From Bradyrhizobium sp. AZCC 1610 (GTDB lineage Bacteria; Pseudomonadota; Alphaproteobacteria; Rhizobiales; Xanthobacteraceae): a DNA stretch of 64,000 bases. Shown piece after piece: positions 51,424-63,883 of this stretch (within the stretch, counting starts at the first letter, position 1; the number at the start of each line of letters is the position of its first letter). Below the pieces are notes generated by a model that was given only the letters and a program-made list of their open reading frames with translations, ran no database searches and had not been told where the DNA came from. The stretch covers positions 7,535,001 to 7,599,000 of the forward strand of contig NZ_JAZHRR010000001.1 of NCBI RefSeq assembly GCF_036924515.1, given 5' to 3'. A program made the position numbers and the translations under genes.

Positions 51424-52536
51424 TTAACGTCCCGCCTTCCACGCATCGGTTAATTCAGCGAGCTCCGCCGTCTCCGCATCCCTGATCGCCGATGGGGTGC
51501 GCGAGAATCGCGGCGCCGGCGCGGGCTGCGTCACGCCGTGGCGCTCGACAAAAATGTTTCGCGCGGCCATGTGCGGGTGCTTCGGCGCTTCGGTCATGGT
51601 CAGGATCGGCGCGAAGCAGATGTCGGTGCCTTCCATGACCTTGCACCAGTCCTCGCGGGTCTTGCTCTTGAACACTTTTGTCAGCTTTTCCTTCAGCGCG
51701 GGCCAAGCCTTGCGGTCCATCTGCGCGTCGAAATCGGCCTCAGTGAGGCCGGCATGCTGGCGCAACAGCGCATAGAACTGCGGCTCGATCGAGCCGATCG
51801 AAATGAAGTTGCCGCAGGAACATTCATAGACGCCGTAGAAATGCGCGCCGCCGTCGAGGAAATTTTGCTCGCGGCCTTCGACCCAGCGGCCGATCGCGGT
51901 CATGTCGAAGAACATCGACATCAGCGAGGCCGCCCCGTCGCACATCGCGGCGTCGACCACCTGACCCTTGCCGGATTTCGATGCCTCCAGCAGCGCCGCC
52001 AGCACGCCGACCACGAGGTAGAGCGCGCCGCCGCCGAAATCGCCGACGAGGTTGAGCGGCGGCACCGGCTTCTCCTTCGTGCCGATCGCCGCAAGCGCCC
52101 CGGTGACCGAGATGTAGTTGATGTCATGGCCGGCTGCCTGCGCCAGCGGGCCTTCCTGGCCCCAGCCGGTCATGCGGCCGAATACGAGGCGCGGATTGCG
52201 CGCCATCACCACGTCGGGTCCGAGGCCAAGCCGCTCCATCACGCCGGGGCGAAAGCCTTCGATCAGCGCGTCCGCATTGGCGAGCAGGTCCAGCACCTGC
52301 GCGACCGCGGCCTTGTCCTTGAGGTCGAGCTCGACCACCTTCCGGCCGCGCCCCGCCACCGATTTCAAATTCTTCTTCGCGCCGACGCGATCGAGCGTGA
52401 CGACTTCGGCGCCCATGTCGGCCAGCATCATGCAGGCGAACGGGCCCGGGCCGATGCCGGCGAATTCGACGATGCGGAAGCCGGCGAGGGGGCCGGAGGT
52501 GCGGGTGGCGGATTGGGTGGCTGGTTTGTCGAGCAC
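51424..52536 (-). CDS. CaiB/BaiF family CoA-transferase (alpha-methylacyl-CoA racemase-like)
   Basis: This 370-residue protein fits the racemase branch of the CaiB family. The catalytic pair is in GHDINYISVTGAL (His) and LVGDFGGGALYLV (Asp), and the N-terminal RIVEFAGIGPGPFACMMLAD binds CoA. It would epimerise 2-methylacyl-CoA thioesters, for example of branched acids. Start is GTG 52536 with GGGAGAG upstream. It is separated from the coxSLM operon by a terminator (52637-52670), so likely has its own promoter. Confidence 0.9.
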   Translation of the reverse strand: MLDKPATQSATRTSGPLAGFRIVEFAGIGPGPFACMMLADMGAEVVTLDRVGAKKNLKSVAGRGRKVVELDLKDKAAVAQVLDLLANADALIEGFRPGVMERLGLGPDVVMARNPRLVFGRMTGWGQEGPLAQAAGHDINYISVTGALAAIGTKEKPVPPLNLVGDFGGGALYLVVGVLAALLEASKSGKGQVVDAAMCDGAASLMSMFFDMTAIGRWVEGREQNFLDGGAHFYGVYECSCGNFISIGSIEPQFYALLRQHAGLTEADFDAQMDRKAWPALKEKLTKVFKSKTREDWCKVMEGTDICFAPILTMTEAPKHPHMAARNIFVERHGVTQPAPAPRFSRTPSAIRDAETAELAELTDAWKAGR

Positions 52537-52636
52537 TTTGTTTTCTCTCCCAAGGCAAACGTCTTAATTAGTTGATTAGCTAAATTGTCCCGCCGAAGCG
52601 AGAGCGTGGCAAGCTTCTTTTGCCGAAAATCTGGTC

Positions 52637-52670
52637 AAAAACAGAGCGGCGCGCATCGCTGCGCGCCGCT
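52637..52670 (-). terminator. Intrinsic terminator of the coxSLM-type operon
   Basis: Perfect 10-base arms AGCGGCGCGC and GCGCGCCGCT with a six-base loop, followed on the minus strand by CTGTTTTTG. It lies 28 bases past the stop of the FAD-subunit gene. Confidence 0.85.
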
Positions 52671-52697
52671 CGCCGTGAAAGTTATAGTGAGGCGCTA

Positions 52698-53498
52698 TCA
52701 GCCCGCGGCGGTCACCGCGCGCTGCGCCATCACCTTGATCAGGTTGGCGCGGTAGTCCGACGTGCCGTGAATGTCGCTCATCAGGCCGTCGGCGGAAATC
52801 TTGACGCCGTCGATCGCACCTGCCGACCAGTTGGCTTTCAGCACGGCCTCGATCGCGGGCACCCGCATCACGCCGTCTTGCGATGCGCCGGTGGCTGCGA
52901 CGCGGACGTCACCTGCCGGGGTCTTGGCGACGAACACGCCGGTCAGGGCGAAGCGCGACGCGGGATGGTTGAACTTGGAATATCCCGCCTTGGCTTGAAC
53001 CGGGAACGACACGGCGGTGATGATTTCGCCGTCCTCAAGCGCCGTCGTGAACAGGCCCTTGAAGAAATCATCTGCCGATATCGAACGCTTGTTGGTTTTC
53101 ACGGTGGCGCCGAGCGCCAGCACCGCCGCCGGATAGTCGGCCGCGGGATCGTTGTTGGCGAGCGAGCCGCCGATAGTGCCGCGATGCCGCACGGCCGGAT
53201 CGCCGATCAGCGAGGCGAGGTAGGCCAGCGCCGGGATGGCCTTCTTCACAGTATCGCTCGATGCGACGTCGTGATGGGTCGTCGCCGCCTTGATCATGAT
53301 GCCGTCACCGGTCGGCTCGATGCCAACCAGTTCCTTGATCTTGCCGAGATCGATCACGTCGGACGGCGAGGCCAGCCGCTGCTTCATGACCGGGATCAGC
53401 GTGTGGCCGCCGGCCAGATATTTCGCGTCCGAGCCCTTGGCGAACAGGCTTGTTGCTTCGTCGACCGAAGAGGGGCGATGATAGGTTGTCTGGTACAT
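52698..53498 (-). CDS. Molybdenum hydroxylase FAD-binding subunit (CoxM-like)
   Basis: This 266-residue subunit has the FAD motifs of the xanthine dehydrogenase family: AGGHTLIPVMKQRLA near residue 30 and TIGGSLANNDPAADYPA near 105. It passes electrons from the 2Fe-2S subunit to the acceptor. ATG 53498 has GGGAG upstream. It is the last gene, 14 bases after the large subunit. Substrate is set by the large subunit and is unknown. Confidence 0.93.
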   Translation of the reverse strand: MYQTTYHRPSSVDEATSLFAKGSDAKYLAGGHTLIPVMKQRLASPSDVIDLGKIKELVGIEPTGDGIMIKAATTHHDVASSDTVKKAIPALAYLASLIGDPAVRHRGTIGGSLANNDPAADYPAAVLALGATVKTNKRSISADDFFKGLFTTALEDGEIITAVSFPVQAKAGYSKFNHPASRFALTGVFVAKTPAGDVRVAATGASQDGVMRVPAIEAVLKANWSAGAIDGVKISADGLMSDIHGTSDYRANLIKVMAQRAVTAAG

Positions 53499-53512
53499 GA
53501 CTGTGCTCCCTC

Positions 53513-55858
<2,346 letters not shown>

Positions 55859-55944
55859 GTCCTGTCCTCCCGACCGGAATTATTGTTTCCGCTGTTTCCC
55901 AAGGAAACGCGGTCTTGAATTCGAAAAATGCTGGCCTGCGGCAG

Positions 55945-56430
<486 letters not shown>

Positions 56431-56916
56431 GCGTGGTACCTCCCGATGTTTTATAATTATTCCAATTAGAAACACGGGAGAGGGAACTTGCAACTAGGAT
56501 TTTGGGTGGGCCTGTCATTGTGATGACATTCGAGGAACGCGCCCCAGATTCTTCGGGAGAATTACTTTTCTTCATGCTCCCTTAGGGACTCCTTCCGGAG
56601 GTGTCGTCACGACAGCGAGATGCGTGGCGGGCGGCCGATCTCTCGACCCAGATGCCGGATAACTCAACCAGGACACTGCCCGACATGAGAGAGCATCGGC
56701 CGCGCTGCGGCCTCACCCGTCCTGCCGCTTTGCTCGCCGGCGCGAGTTTCCTCGCGCATAGGCGGCCCCTCGGACGGGGCCGGGGCGGGCCGCCTCCAAC
56801 CCTTGCTAATTTTGCCCGGATTTACGCACCCTTATCCATTCTGCCTTAACTTTGCGCACCGGATTGGGGGCTCGGCCTCCCGATGCCTGTTTTTCAGAAC
56901 GAAAACGGGGTGTGAC
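56431..56916. other. 486-base divergent region between the hydroxylase operon and the chemotaxis receptor
   Basis: No gene is supported. It holds a GC-rich hairpin at 56761-56794 (arms GGCGGCCC and GGGCCGCC), without a T-run, and must contain promoters for both directions. No box was recognised. Confidence 0.6.
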
Positions 56917-58954
56917 GTGCGATTTTTGAAACGTAGCGGCTCGTCTTTCAGGCTCCCAACCCTGCGGTTCCGCGCCAAGATCATGCTCGGCTTTGCGGTC
57001 GTGCTGGCGATTTCGGCCGCCAGCATGGGCTTTGCCTATCTCGGATTCGAGCGTGTTTCGGCCGGCGTGGACTCCTACCGGCGCAGCGTGCAGGAGGCCG
57101 ACCTGTCGCGCGACATCGATCGCGAACTGATCTCCTATCGCTCGCTCGCCCGCTATTTCGTGGCGACGGGAAAGGAAGAGGACGGTAAGGCGGCGCTGGC
57201 GGCCGAAGCCGGCCTGAAGGACGCCATCATTGCCTCGATGAAGGCAACCACCAACTCGACGCGGCTCGAGCAGGTCGCGAAACTGGAACGGGAGTTCCGC
57301 GCCTTCACCAAGATTTTCGCCGACATCCTCAAGGTCAAGGACGAGAGCGCGCGCATCGCGCAAAACCAGCTCACGCGCACCGGCAACTCGCTGCGTTACA
57401 AGCTCGACGATCTGCCGAGCAATGCCGAGGATGACGAGATGCCGGTGATCACGCTCGGGGCGAAGAAGGTGACCGAGCAGTTTCAGGCGGTGACGGCGCT
57501 CGCCAACACGTTCGTCGTCAATTCGGACAAGGCGGTTGCAACCAGTGCACTGGCGCGCCTGAAATTCGTCGAGAACTCGCTGAAGGCGATTTCGTCGACC
57601 AACGAAAAGATCCTCGAGGGGATCAAGGAAGTCGGGGGAATGCTGGAGGAATACCGGCAGTCGCTCACCAAGCTGGTCGATAATGCCAAGGAGATCGATG
57701 AGCTGACGCTGGAAATGACGGAATCGGCCGCCGCCATCAACAAGGGCTCAGGCGCGATGAAGTCGGACCTGCTCGCCGATCAGAAGCGGCTCGAAGCCGA
57801 ATCGGATGCGACCATCGGCGAGACCGAGCGGCTGATCCTGATCCTCGCCGCCGGCGGCTTCCTGCTCGGCTGCGCCTGGGCGTTCCTGTTGGGTAAGGGT
57901 ATTTCCAGGCCGATGACGGCGATGTGCAACGCGATGCGCAAACTCGCCGCCGGCAATTTCGAAGTCGTGCTGCCCGGCCTCGGCCGCAAGGACGAGCTCG
58001 GCGAGATGGCGGGTGCGGTCGAGGAGTTCAAGGTCCAGGCCATCGCCCGGGCCGAGCATGACGCTGCCACCCAGGAAGCGCAGAACAAGGCGGCGAGCGC
58101 CGCGCGACGCGCCGAACTCATTCGCTTCGCCGATGAATTCGAGGCTGCGGTCGGTGCGATCGTTGCCAACGTGTCCTCGTCAGCCGTGCAGCTCGAGACG
58201 GCGGCAGGCACACTCACGCGGACCGCGGAGACCACTCAAAGCCTGTCCAGCCAGGTCGCCGGCGCCTCGGAAGAAGCCTCCACCAACATGCAGTCGGTGG
58301 CATCGGCGACCGAGGAATTGTCGGCCTCCGTCGACGAGATCGGGCGGCGCGTCAAGGAATCCAGCCAGATTGCGGAAGCCGCCGTCCGTCAGGCCGAACA
58401 GACCGATGGCCGGATCGGCAAGCTGTCGCGTGCCGCGCAGGAGATCGGCGACGTCGTCAAGCTGATCACCGCGATTGCCGAGCAGACCAATTTGCTGGCG
58501 CTGAACGCCACCATCGAGGCCGCCCGCCGCCGGCGATGCCGGCCGCGGCTTTGCCGTAGTTGCGTCCGAAGTCAAATCGCTCGCCAGCCAGACCGCGAAA
58601 GCGACCGACGAGATTTCCAGTCACATCTCGGGCATGCAGGGTGCGACGCAGGAATCGGTCGCCGCGATCAAGGAGATCGGCGGCACCATCGGAAAAATCT
58701 CCGACATCGCGGCGACGATCGCGAGCGCCGTCGAGCAGCAAAGCTCGGCGACGCAGGAGATCGCGCGCAGCGTCCAGAACGTCGCGCAAGGCACGCAGGA
58801 GGCCGCCGCCAACGTCATGCACGTCAATCGCGGCGCCACCGAAACCGGCTCGGCTTCCGAGGAAGTGCTCAATTCCGCACGCACGCTGTCGAGCGAAAGC
58901 ACCCGCCTGCGCGAAGAGCTCGATCGCTTCATGGCGAACATCAGGGCGGCGTGA
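56917..58954 (+). pseudogene. Methyl-accepting chemotaxis protein with a +1 frameshift in its signalling tip
   Basis: From GTG 56917 the frame gives TM1 (about 21-43), a helical sensor of about 260 residues, TM2 near 303-325 (LILILAAGGFLLGCAWAFLL), HAMP, and a methyl-accepting domain up to the conserved hairpin [16 protein letters not shown]. There, at about 58525-58531, one extra C puts the sequence out of frame; [18 protein letters not shown] and the rest are in the +1 frame and end at 58954. The remainder of the original frame is nonsense to 59163. Either an inactivated receptor or a base error in a GC-rich run. Confidence 0.85.
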
Positions 58955-58983
58955 GGACGGCCCGCTCTCACCGTCGCCCGCTC

Positions 58984-59068
58984 GTAGCCCGGATGGAGCG
59001 AAGCGCAATCCGGGGTCAGTACATCCGCGACACCGCTCCCGGATTTCGCTTCGCTCCATCCGGGCTAC
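58984..59068. repeat. Palindromic intergenic repeat, family B copy 5
   Basis: Begins GTAGCCCGGATGGAGCGAAG and ends CTCCATCCGGGCTAC. Just downstream of the frameshifted receptor gene. Confidence 0.9.
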
Positions 59069-59144
59069 GAACTGAGGGATTATCCGCGGTCCTCTGCAAT
59101 GGCCGCGGCGTTTGGGTCACGGCCTTGGCCGGGACGACATCAAA

Positions 59145-59498
59145 CTACTCTCTTCCGAACTGATGCTTCAGCTCGACCTTCGCTCGCTCCAGCCTTGTGC
59201 GCTGGGTTTTCGGCAAGGTCTTTCCAGCCCGGTTGATATAGAAAGTTAGCATCGATAGCGCCGAGCGATAGGCGCCGGCCTTGCGGCGCGAACTATGCTC
59301 GGCGGAACGCTTCAGCGACGCCGCGATTTTCTTCGCACTCGTCAGCTTGAAGACACCGCGTTTCAGATCGAGCGCATCGCTTTCCCGCGTCACCCGTTGC
59401 GACCATCGCTTCGGTGATGATTTCTTCGCGGTTATCATGCGGCTGCTTTTCCGGGCCGCGGTCTTCCGTGGGCGTGTGGTCTTCCGTCGTTCGGCCAT
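59145..59498 (-). CDS. DUF3175 small basic protein
   Basis: This 117-residue protein has a Lys/Arg/Thr-rich N-terminus and a DUF3175 core: KRWSQRVTRESDALDLKRGV, then KIAASLKRSAEHSSRRKAG and SALSMLTFYINRAGK. Function unknown; the basic tail suggests nucleic-acid binding. Start ATG 59498, with GGAG six bases upstream; ATG 59510 is in frame. An EcfG-type promoter lies 29 bases upstream, so it is a probable general-stress-response gene. Confidence 0.88.
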   Translation of the reverse strand: MAERRKTTRPRKTAARKSSRMITAKKSSPKRWSQRVTRESDALDLKRGVFKLTSAKKIAASLKRSAEHSSRRKAGAYRSALSMLTFYINRAGKTLPKTQRTRLERAKVELKHQFGRE

Positions 59499-59526
59499 GT
59501 TCAGCTCCATCTGCTGTTTTGCCGAA

Positions 59527-59551
59527 AACGGTCGCTCGGTCGTTCTGTTCC
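59527..59551 (-). promoter_or_regulatory. EcfG-type promoter (GGAAC-N16-CGTT) for the DUF3175 gene
   Basis: On the minus strand GGAAC (59551-59547), 16 bases, CGTT (59530-59527). It matches the alphaproteobacterial general-stress sigma EcfG consensus exactly. Its -10 ends 28 bases before the DUF3175 ATG. Confidence 0.7.
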
Positions 59552-59620
59552 TTGCCGTTCTTCGAACGACGGCAACAGTGCATTTAGCCGCTGCGCTCGC
59601 GAATGCGCGCCCGATGACAG

Positions 59621-59687
59621 GCTCCGCGAAGCAATCCATGCCTCCACTTGCCGCACGATGGATTGCTTCGCCGCGCTCGCAATGACG
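59621..59687. repeat. Degenerate family A palindromic repeat, copy 5
   Basis: GAAGCAATCCAT and ATGGATTGCTTC inner arms remain; the right outer arm is CTCGCAATGACG but the left outer arm has decayed. Confidence 0.6.
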
Positions 59688-59764
59688 CGAGGGAATGCTC
59701 GGTGACTCCCACACATGCGCAGATCATGACAACAGCTATGCAATTTCGCCACCCAAATACTCCC

Positions 59765-59789
59765 GGAACCCCAGTCCTCCGAGGGTGTT
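59765..59789 (+). promoter_or_regulatory. EcfG-type promoter (GGAAC-N16-TGTT) for MFS-otsB
   Basis: GGAAC at 59765-59769, 16 bases, TGTT at 59786-59789. One base from the CGTT form, and identical in type to the site before otsA. It is 92 bases before the MFS start. Confidence 0.55.
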
Positions 59790-59880
59790 ATCTTGGTGTC
59801 GGGCATCATGTTTGCCGCAATTTGACGTGAAAACCCTGGGGCTGGGGCGTTCCGGGGTGTTTTTTCATTGGTCCAATCGG

Positions 59881-61383
59881 ATGGTTGTGAAAGTGATACG
59901 GCAGGGTGCGGCAGTGGGTGAGAGTGCTTCCACTTCCGCTCCGCTGAGGCAGGATAGCGACGGGATTGTCGAAACCAGCATTCCTGCGCGGCTCGATTGC
60001 CTGCGGTGGGGCGGCTTTCATACCCGCGTCGTGGCCGCGCTCGGTATCACCTGGATTCTGGATGGGCTGGAAGTGACGCTGGCCGGCGCCCTGTCGGGTG
60101 CGCTGAAGGAAAGCCCGACGCTTCAATTCTCGAATTTCGATGTTGGTCTCGCCAACAGCGCCTATCTCGCGGGTGCCGTGCTGGGCGCGCTGGGTTTCGG
60201 TTGGCTGACGGACCGGATCGGGCGAAAGAAACTGTTCTTCATTACACTCGCCGTTTATCTCTCCGCGACCGCGGCCACCGCGCTGTCGTGGAACGTGGCG
60301 AGTTACGCGCTGTTTCGCTTCCTGACCGGGGCGGGCATCGGCGGCGAATATACTGCGATCAATTCGACGATCCAGGAACTGGTGCCGGCGCGCTATCGCG
60401 GCTGGACCGACCTGGTGATCAACGGCAGCTTCTGGATCGGGGCTGCGGTCGGCGCGGTTGCCGCCATCGTGCTGCTCGATCCCAAGCTGCTGGCTCCGGA
60501 TATCGGCTGGCGGCTGGCCTATTTCATCGGCGCCGCGCTCGGCCTGATCGTCTTCGTGATGCGGATGTGGATTCCGGAAAGCCCGCGCTGGCTGATGGTC
60601 CATGGCCGCCCCGAGGAGGCGCACGCAATCGTCGACGATATCGAGAGGGCGTCGACGAGACATTCGGATCATCCGGCCGATGAGGTCTTCCCGAAGATCA
60701 GGCTGAGGATGCGCAGCCACACGCCGCTGGGAGAAGTGGCGCATACATTGTTCACGAGGTACCGGCGGCGTTCGCTGGTGGGCTTGGTGCTGATGGCGTC
60801 GCAGGCGTTTTTCTACAACGCCATCTTCTTCACCTTCGCGCTGGTGCTGACCGACTTCTTCGGCATCCCGTCAAATGACGTCGGCTGGTACATCCTGCCC
60901 TTTGCGGCGGGCAATTTCCTCGGACCGCTGCTGCTCGGACGGTTGTTCGATACCCTCGGCCGGCGCACGATGATCGCGACCACCTATGGCGTGTCGGGTG
61001 TCCTGCTCGCACTGTCGGGCTATCTGTTCTCGATCGGCGTTCTGACGGCGCAGACCCAGACCATCGCCTGGATGGTGATCTTCTTCTTTGCCTCGCCGGC
61101 GGCGAGTGCGGCCTACCTTACTGTCAGCGAAACGTTTCCGCTGGAGGTGCGCGCGCTCGCGATTGCATTGTTCTACGCGATCGGAACGGGCATTGGCGGC
61201 GTGGCGGGACCGGCGCTGTTCGGCGCCCTGATCGATACCGGATCGCGCAACAGCGTCTTCGCCGGCTACCTGTTCGGGTCCGCATTGATGATCGTGGCCG
61301 CTGTCGTGGCCTGGAAATATGCCATCGCGGCCGAGCGCAAGTCGCTCGAATCTGTCGCACGGCCGCTTGCATTTGTGGAGTAG
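59881..61383 (+). CDS. MFS transporter, sugar-porter-like
   Basis: This 500-residue protein has twelve predicted helices after a soluble N-terminus of about 40 residues. Diagnostic loops: GFGWLTDRIGRKKLFF between TM2 and TM3, RFLTGAGIGGEY in TM4-TM5, PESPRWLMVHGRPEEA in the central loop and GRLFDTLGRRTMIAT in the second half, as in the sugar-porter/metabolite:H+ symporters. Substrate unknown; a trehalose-linked role is suggested only by its 6-base gap to otsB. Start set at ATG 59881. Confidence 0.92.
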   Translation: MVVKVIRQGAAVGESASTSAPLRQDSDGIVETSIPARLDCLRWGGFHTRVVAALGITWILDGLEVTLAGALSGALKESPTLQFSNFDVGLANSAYLAGAVLGALGFGWLTDRIGRKKLFFITLAVYLSATAATALSWNVASYALFRFLTGAGIGGEYTAINSTIQELVPARYRGWTDLVINGSFWIGAAVGAVAAIVLLDPKLLAPDIGWRLAYFIGAALGLIVFVMRMWIPESPRWLMVHGRPEEAHAIVDDIERASTRHSDHPADEVFPKIRLRMRSHTPLGEVAHTLFTRYRRRSLVGLVLMASQAFFYNAIFFTFALVLTDFFGIPSNDVGWYILPFAAGNFLGPLLLGRLFDTLGRRTMIATTYGVSGVLLALSGYLFSIGVLTAQTQTIAWMVIFFFASPAASAAYLTVSETFPLEVRALAIALFYAIGTGIGGVAGPALFGALIDTGSRNSVFAGYLFGSALMIVAAVVAWKYAIAAERKSLESVARPLAFVE

Positions 61384-61389
61384 GATGAG

Positions 61390-62226
61390 ATGAATGAGGA
61401 TCTGCTGGAAATGCCATTGGAAGATGATATCGTCCGTGAAGAAGAGGCCGTGGCGGAGACCGTGCCGGTACCGCGCTCGCTGGTGCCGCACTTGAGCGAA
61501 ACCGCCATCCTGCTCGACATCGACGGTACGCTGCTCGACCTGATGCCGACGCCGCGTGAAGTCTGGGTGCCGCCGGGCCTGGTGAAGACCCTGAATCGTC
61601 TGCTGGTGCGAACCAACGGCGCGCTGGCGCTGGTCAGCGGCCGCTCGCTCAACGACATCGACCTGATTTTCGCGCCGGATCAATTCCCGGCCGTCGGCGG
61701 CCATGGCGCCGAGATGCGGATCGAGCCGGACAGCGAGTCGGTAGACGCCCATGCGCCGCCACTGGACAAGGAATTGAAGCGCCGGCTGGCCGCGATCGCA
61801 AAGCTCAGCCCGGGAATATTGCTGGAAGACAAGGGCTATTCGCTGGCGCTGCATTACCGCCTCGCGCCGCACGCCGAGAAGGCGATCTATGCCGCGGTGT
61901 CGCTGATCAGGGCCGATCTTCCCAACGCGCCGATCGAGGTGCTGCCCGGCAAATGCGTCTGCGAGATCAAGCATTCCGGCTTCACCAAGGCGAGTGGCGT
62001 GCACGAGTTGATGACACGCGAACCTTTCAAGGGCCGCCGTCCGTTCTTCATCGGCGACGACGTCACCGACGAGACCGTGTTTGCAATCATGCCTGATCTC
62101 GATGGCCTCGCCTTCTCGGTCGGTCGCCGCGCCAAGGGGGTGGCCGGGCACTTCGATGCGCCGAGCGACGTGCGTGAATTTCTCGCGCACCTGCTTGATG
62201 ACGAAATGGACGCATCACTGCCATAA
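61390..62226 (+). CDS. otsB: Trehalose-6-phosphate phosphatase
   Basis: This 278-residue HAD-family phosphatase removes phosphate from trehalose-6-phosphate. The nucleophile is in LLDIDGTLLD, motif II in LVSGRSLNDID, and motif IV in FFIGDDVTDETVF. N-terminal 30 residues are acidic and variable. Immediately after the MFS gene and 196 bases before otsA on the same strand, so the two synthesis enzymes are made from neighbouring transcription units. Confidence 0.96.
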   Translation: MNEDLLEMPLEDDIVREEEAVAETVPVPRSLVPHLSETAILLDIDGTLLDLMPTPREVWVPPGLVKTLNRLLVRTNGALALVSGRSLNDIDLIFAPDQFPAVGGHGAEMRIEPDSESVDAHAPPLDKELKRRLAAIAKLSPGILLEDKGYSLALHYRLAPHAEKAIYAAVSLIRADLPNAPIEVLPGKCVCEIKHSGFTKASGVHELMTREPFKGRRPFFIGDDVTDETVFAIMPDLDGLAFSVGRRAKGVAGHFDAPSDVREFLAHLLDDEMDASLP

Positions 62227-62368
62227 ATGTTTTCGTGTCGCCGGCTTTCGAACATAGATTCTCGCGCTTGATGCCGAGGTTCGCGACAAATTTTATTTTT
62301 CGTGAGTTCCGGTGAGTTCCGGCACGCCGCAGCCCGAATTTGGTTTCAATTCGTTGAAAGGGTGATCA

Positions 62369-62393
62369 GGAACCATATTGATGAACGGTTGTT
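62369..62393 (+). promoter_or_regulatory. EcfG-type promoter (GGAAC-N16-TGTT) for otsA
   Basis: GGAAC 62369-62373, 16 bases, TGTT 62390-62393, ending 29 bases before the otsA start. Trehalose synthesis is a known output of the PhyR-EcfG general stress response in rhizobia. A 10-base tandem repeat GTGAGTTCCG (62302-62321) lies upstream. Confidence 0.65.
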
Positions 62394-62422
62394 AACGCGA
62401 GCGTACCAACGGGAGGGGACCT

Positions 62423-63883
62423 TTGAACCTCGTCGTCGTTTCTAACCGCGTTTCCCGCGGAAAGCCCAACGAACCCATGACGGGGGGCCTCGCCGCGGCG
62501 CTACTGCCGATCGTCGAGAAGTCGGGTGCAATCTGGGTCGGTTCCAGCGGACGGGTCCGCGACGGGAACTTGAAGGAACCATTTGCCGAAATCGAGGCCC
62601 TTGGCGCCGGCGCGCTGGCGATGCTGGACTTGCCGGCTGCGCATTACGGCGGCTATTACGAGGGGTTTGCGAATTCCGCGTTGTGGCCGGCGCTGCATTC
62701 GCGCGCCGATCTGATCCGCGCCACGCAAGAGGACTATCTCAGCTATCGCGAAGTGAACGCCTTCATGGCGCGCGCGCTGTTGCGATTCCGAAAAGCGGAT
62801 TCCGCGTTCTGGATTCAGGACTACCATTTCCTCGCGCTCGGCGCCGAACTGCGCGATCTCGGCGTCACCGAGCCGATCGGCTTCTTCCTGCATACGCCGT
62901 GGCCGGCGCGTTCGGTGATATCAGGCGTGCCGCATCATCGCGAGCTGATCGAGGCGATGCTGGCCTATGACCTGATCGGTTTTCAGACCGAGGAAGATTG
63001 CGAGAACTTCCTGTCTTACGCGCAGTCCGACCTCGGCCTCGTCGTGCATGACGGCGTCATCATTTCGCGCTACGGCCGGACGCGCGCCGCGGTATTTCCG
63101 ATCGGCATCGATCCTCAGCAATTCGCACAGTTGGCGACGAAGGCGTCGACCCATCCGGATGTCTCGCGGCTGCGGCGCAGCCTGAACGGCGAGAAGCTCG
63201 CGATCGGCGTCGACCGGCTGGATTATTCCAAGGGCCTGATCAACCGCATCAAGGCTTTCGACCGGATGTGGACCCTGCATCCGTCGCTGGCGCGCACGGC
63301 ATCGCTGCTGCAGATCGCAACGCCGTCGCGCGGCGCGATCGAGGCCTACGGCAATCTGCAGAGCGAGGTCGCCAGGCTCGTCAGCGACGTCAACGGCATT
63401 CATGGCGAGGTCGACTGGACCCCGATCCGCTATCTCAACAAGGGCTACGGCCAGGCCGTGCTCGCAGGGCTCTATCGCACCGCGCAGGTCGGCGTGGTGA
63501 CGCCGTTGCAGGACGGGATGAATCTCGTCGCCAAGGAATATGTCGCCGCGCAAAACCCGGTCGATCCCGGCGTGCTCGTGCTGTCGAAATTCGCCGGCGC
63601 CGCCAACGAACTCGACACCGCGCTGCTGGTCAATCCGCACGATATTGACAGCATGGCGCGCACCATCGCGATTGCGCTGTCGATGCCGCTGACCGAACGG
63701 CGGATGCGCTGGGAAGCGATGATGGCGAAGCTGCGCGGCCATACGATCCAGCAATGGTTCGCCGACTTCACCGACGCGTTGCGCGAATGCCAGCTCGACC
63801 GGGAAGCATTGGCGCCTGTGATCGCCGAGCCCGCGCTATGGCCGGTTCGCTCCGCCACCAATGGCGGCGCGCGGTATCACTAG
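62423..63883 (+). CDS. otsA: Alpha,alpha-trehalose-phosphate synthase (GT20)
   Basis: This 486-residue enzyme makes trehalose-6-phosphate from UDP-glucose and glucose-6-phosphate. Family landmarks: N-terminal VVVSNRVSRG and GGLAAAL, FLHTPWPARSVISG, the UDP-glucose-binding GVDRLDYSKGLINR and the donor-site segment VLVLSKFAGAANELDTALLVNP. Start is TTG 62423, well supported by GGGAGGGG. Its stop overlaps by four bases the stop of a convergent gene at the right edge. Confidence 0.96.
   Translation: MNLVVVSNRVSRGKPNEPMTGGLAAALLPIVEKSGAIWVGSSGRVRDGNLKEPFAEIEALGAGALAMLDLPAAHYGGYYEGFANSALWPALHSRADLIRATQEDYLSYREVNAFMARALLRFRKADSAFWIQDYHFLALGAELRDLGVTEPIGFFLHTPWPARSVISGVPHHRELIEAMLAYDLIGFQTEEDCENFLSYAQSDLGLVVHDGVIISRYGRTRAAVFPIGIDPQQFAQLATKASTHPDVSRLRRSLNGEKLAIGVDRLDYSKGLINRIKAFDRMWTLHPSLARTASLLQIATPSRGAIEAYGNLQSEVARLVSDVNGIHGEVDWTPIRYLNKGYGQAVLAGLYRTAQVGVVTPLQDGMNLVAKEYVAAQNPVDPGVLVLSKFAGAANELDTALLVNPHDIDSMARTIAIALSMPLTERRMRWEAMMAKLRGHTIQQWFADFTDALRECQLDREALAPVIAEPALWPVRSATNGGARYH

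Larger units (their letters stand above)
59499..59880. other. 382-base divergent region with two EcfG-type promoters
   Basis: Contains the minus-strand promoter 59527-59551, the family A repeat remnant 59621-59687 and the plus-strand promoter 59765-59789. No gene is supported. Confidence 0.65.
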
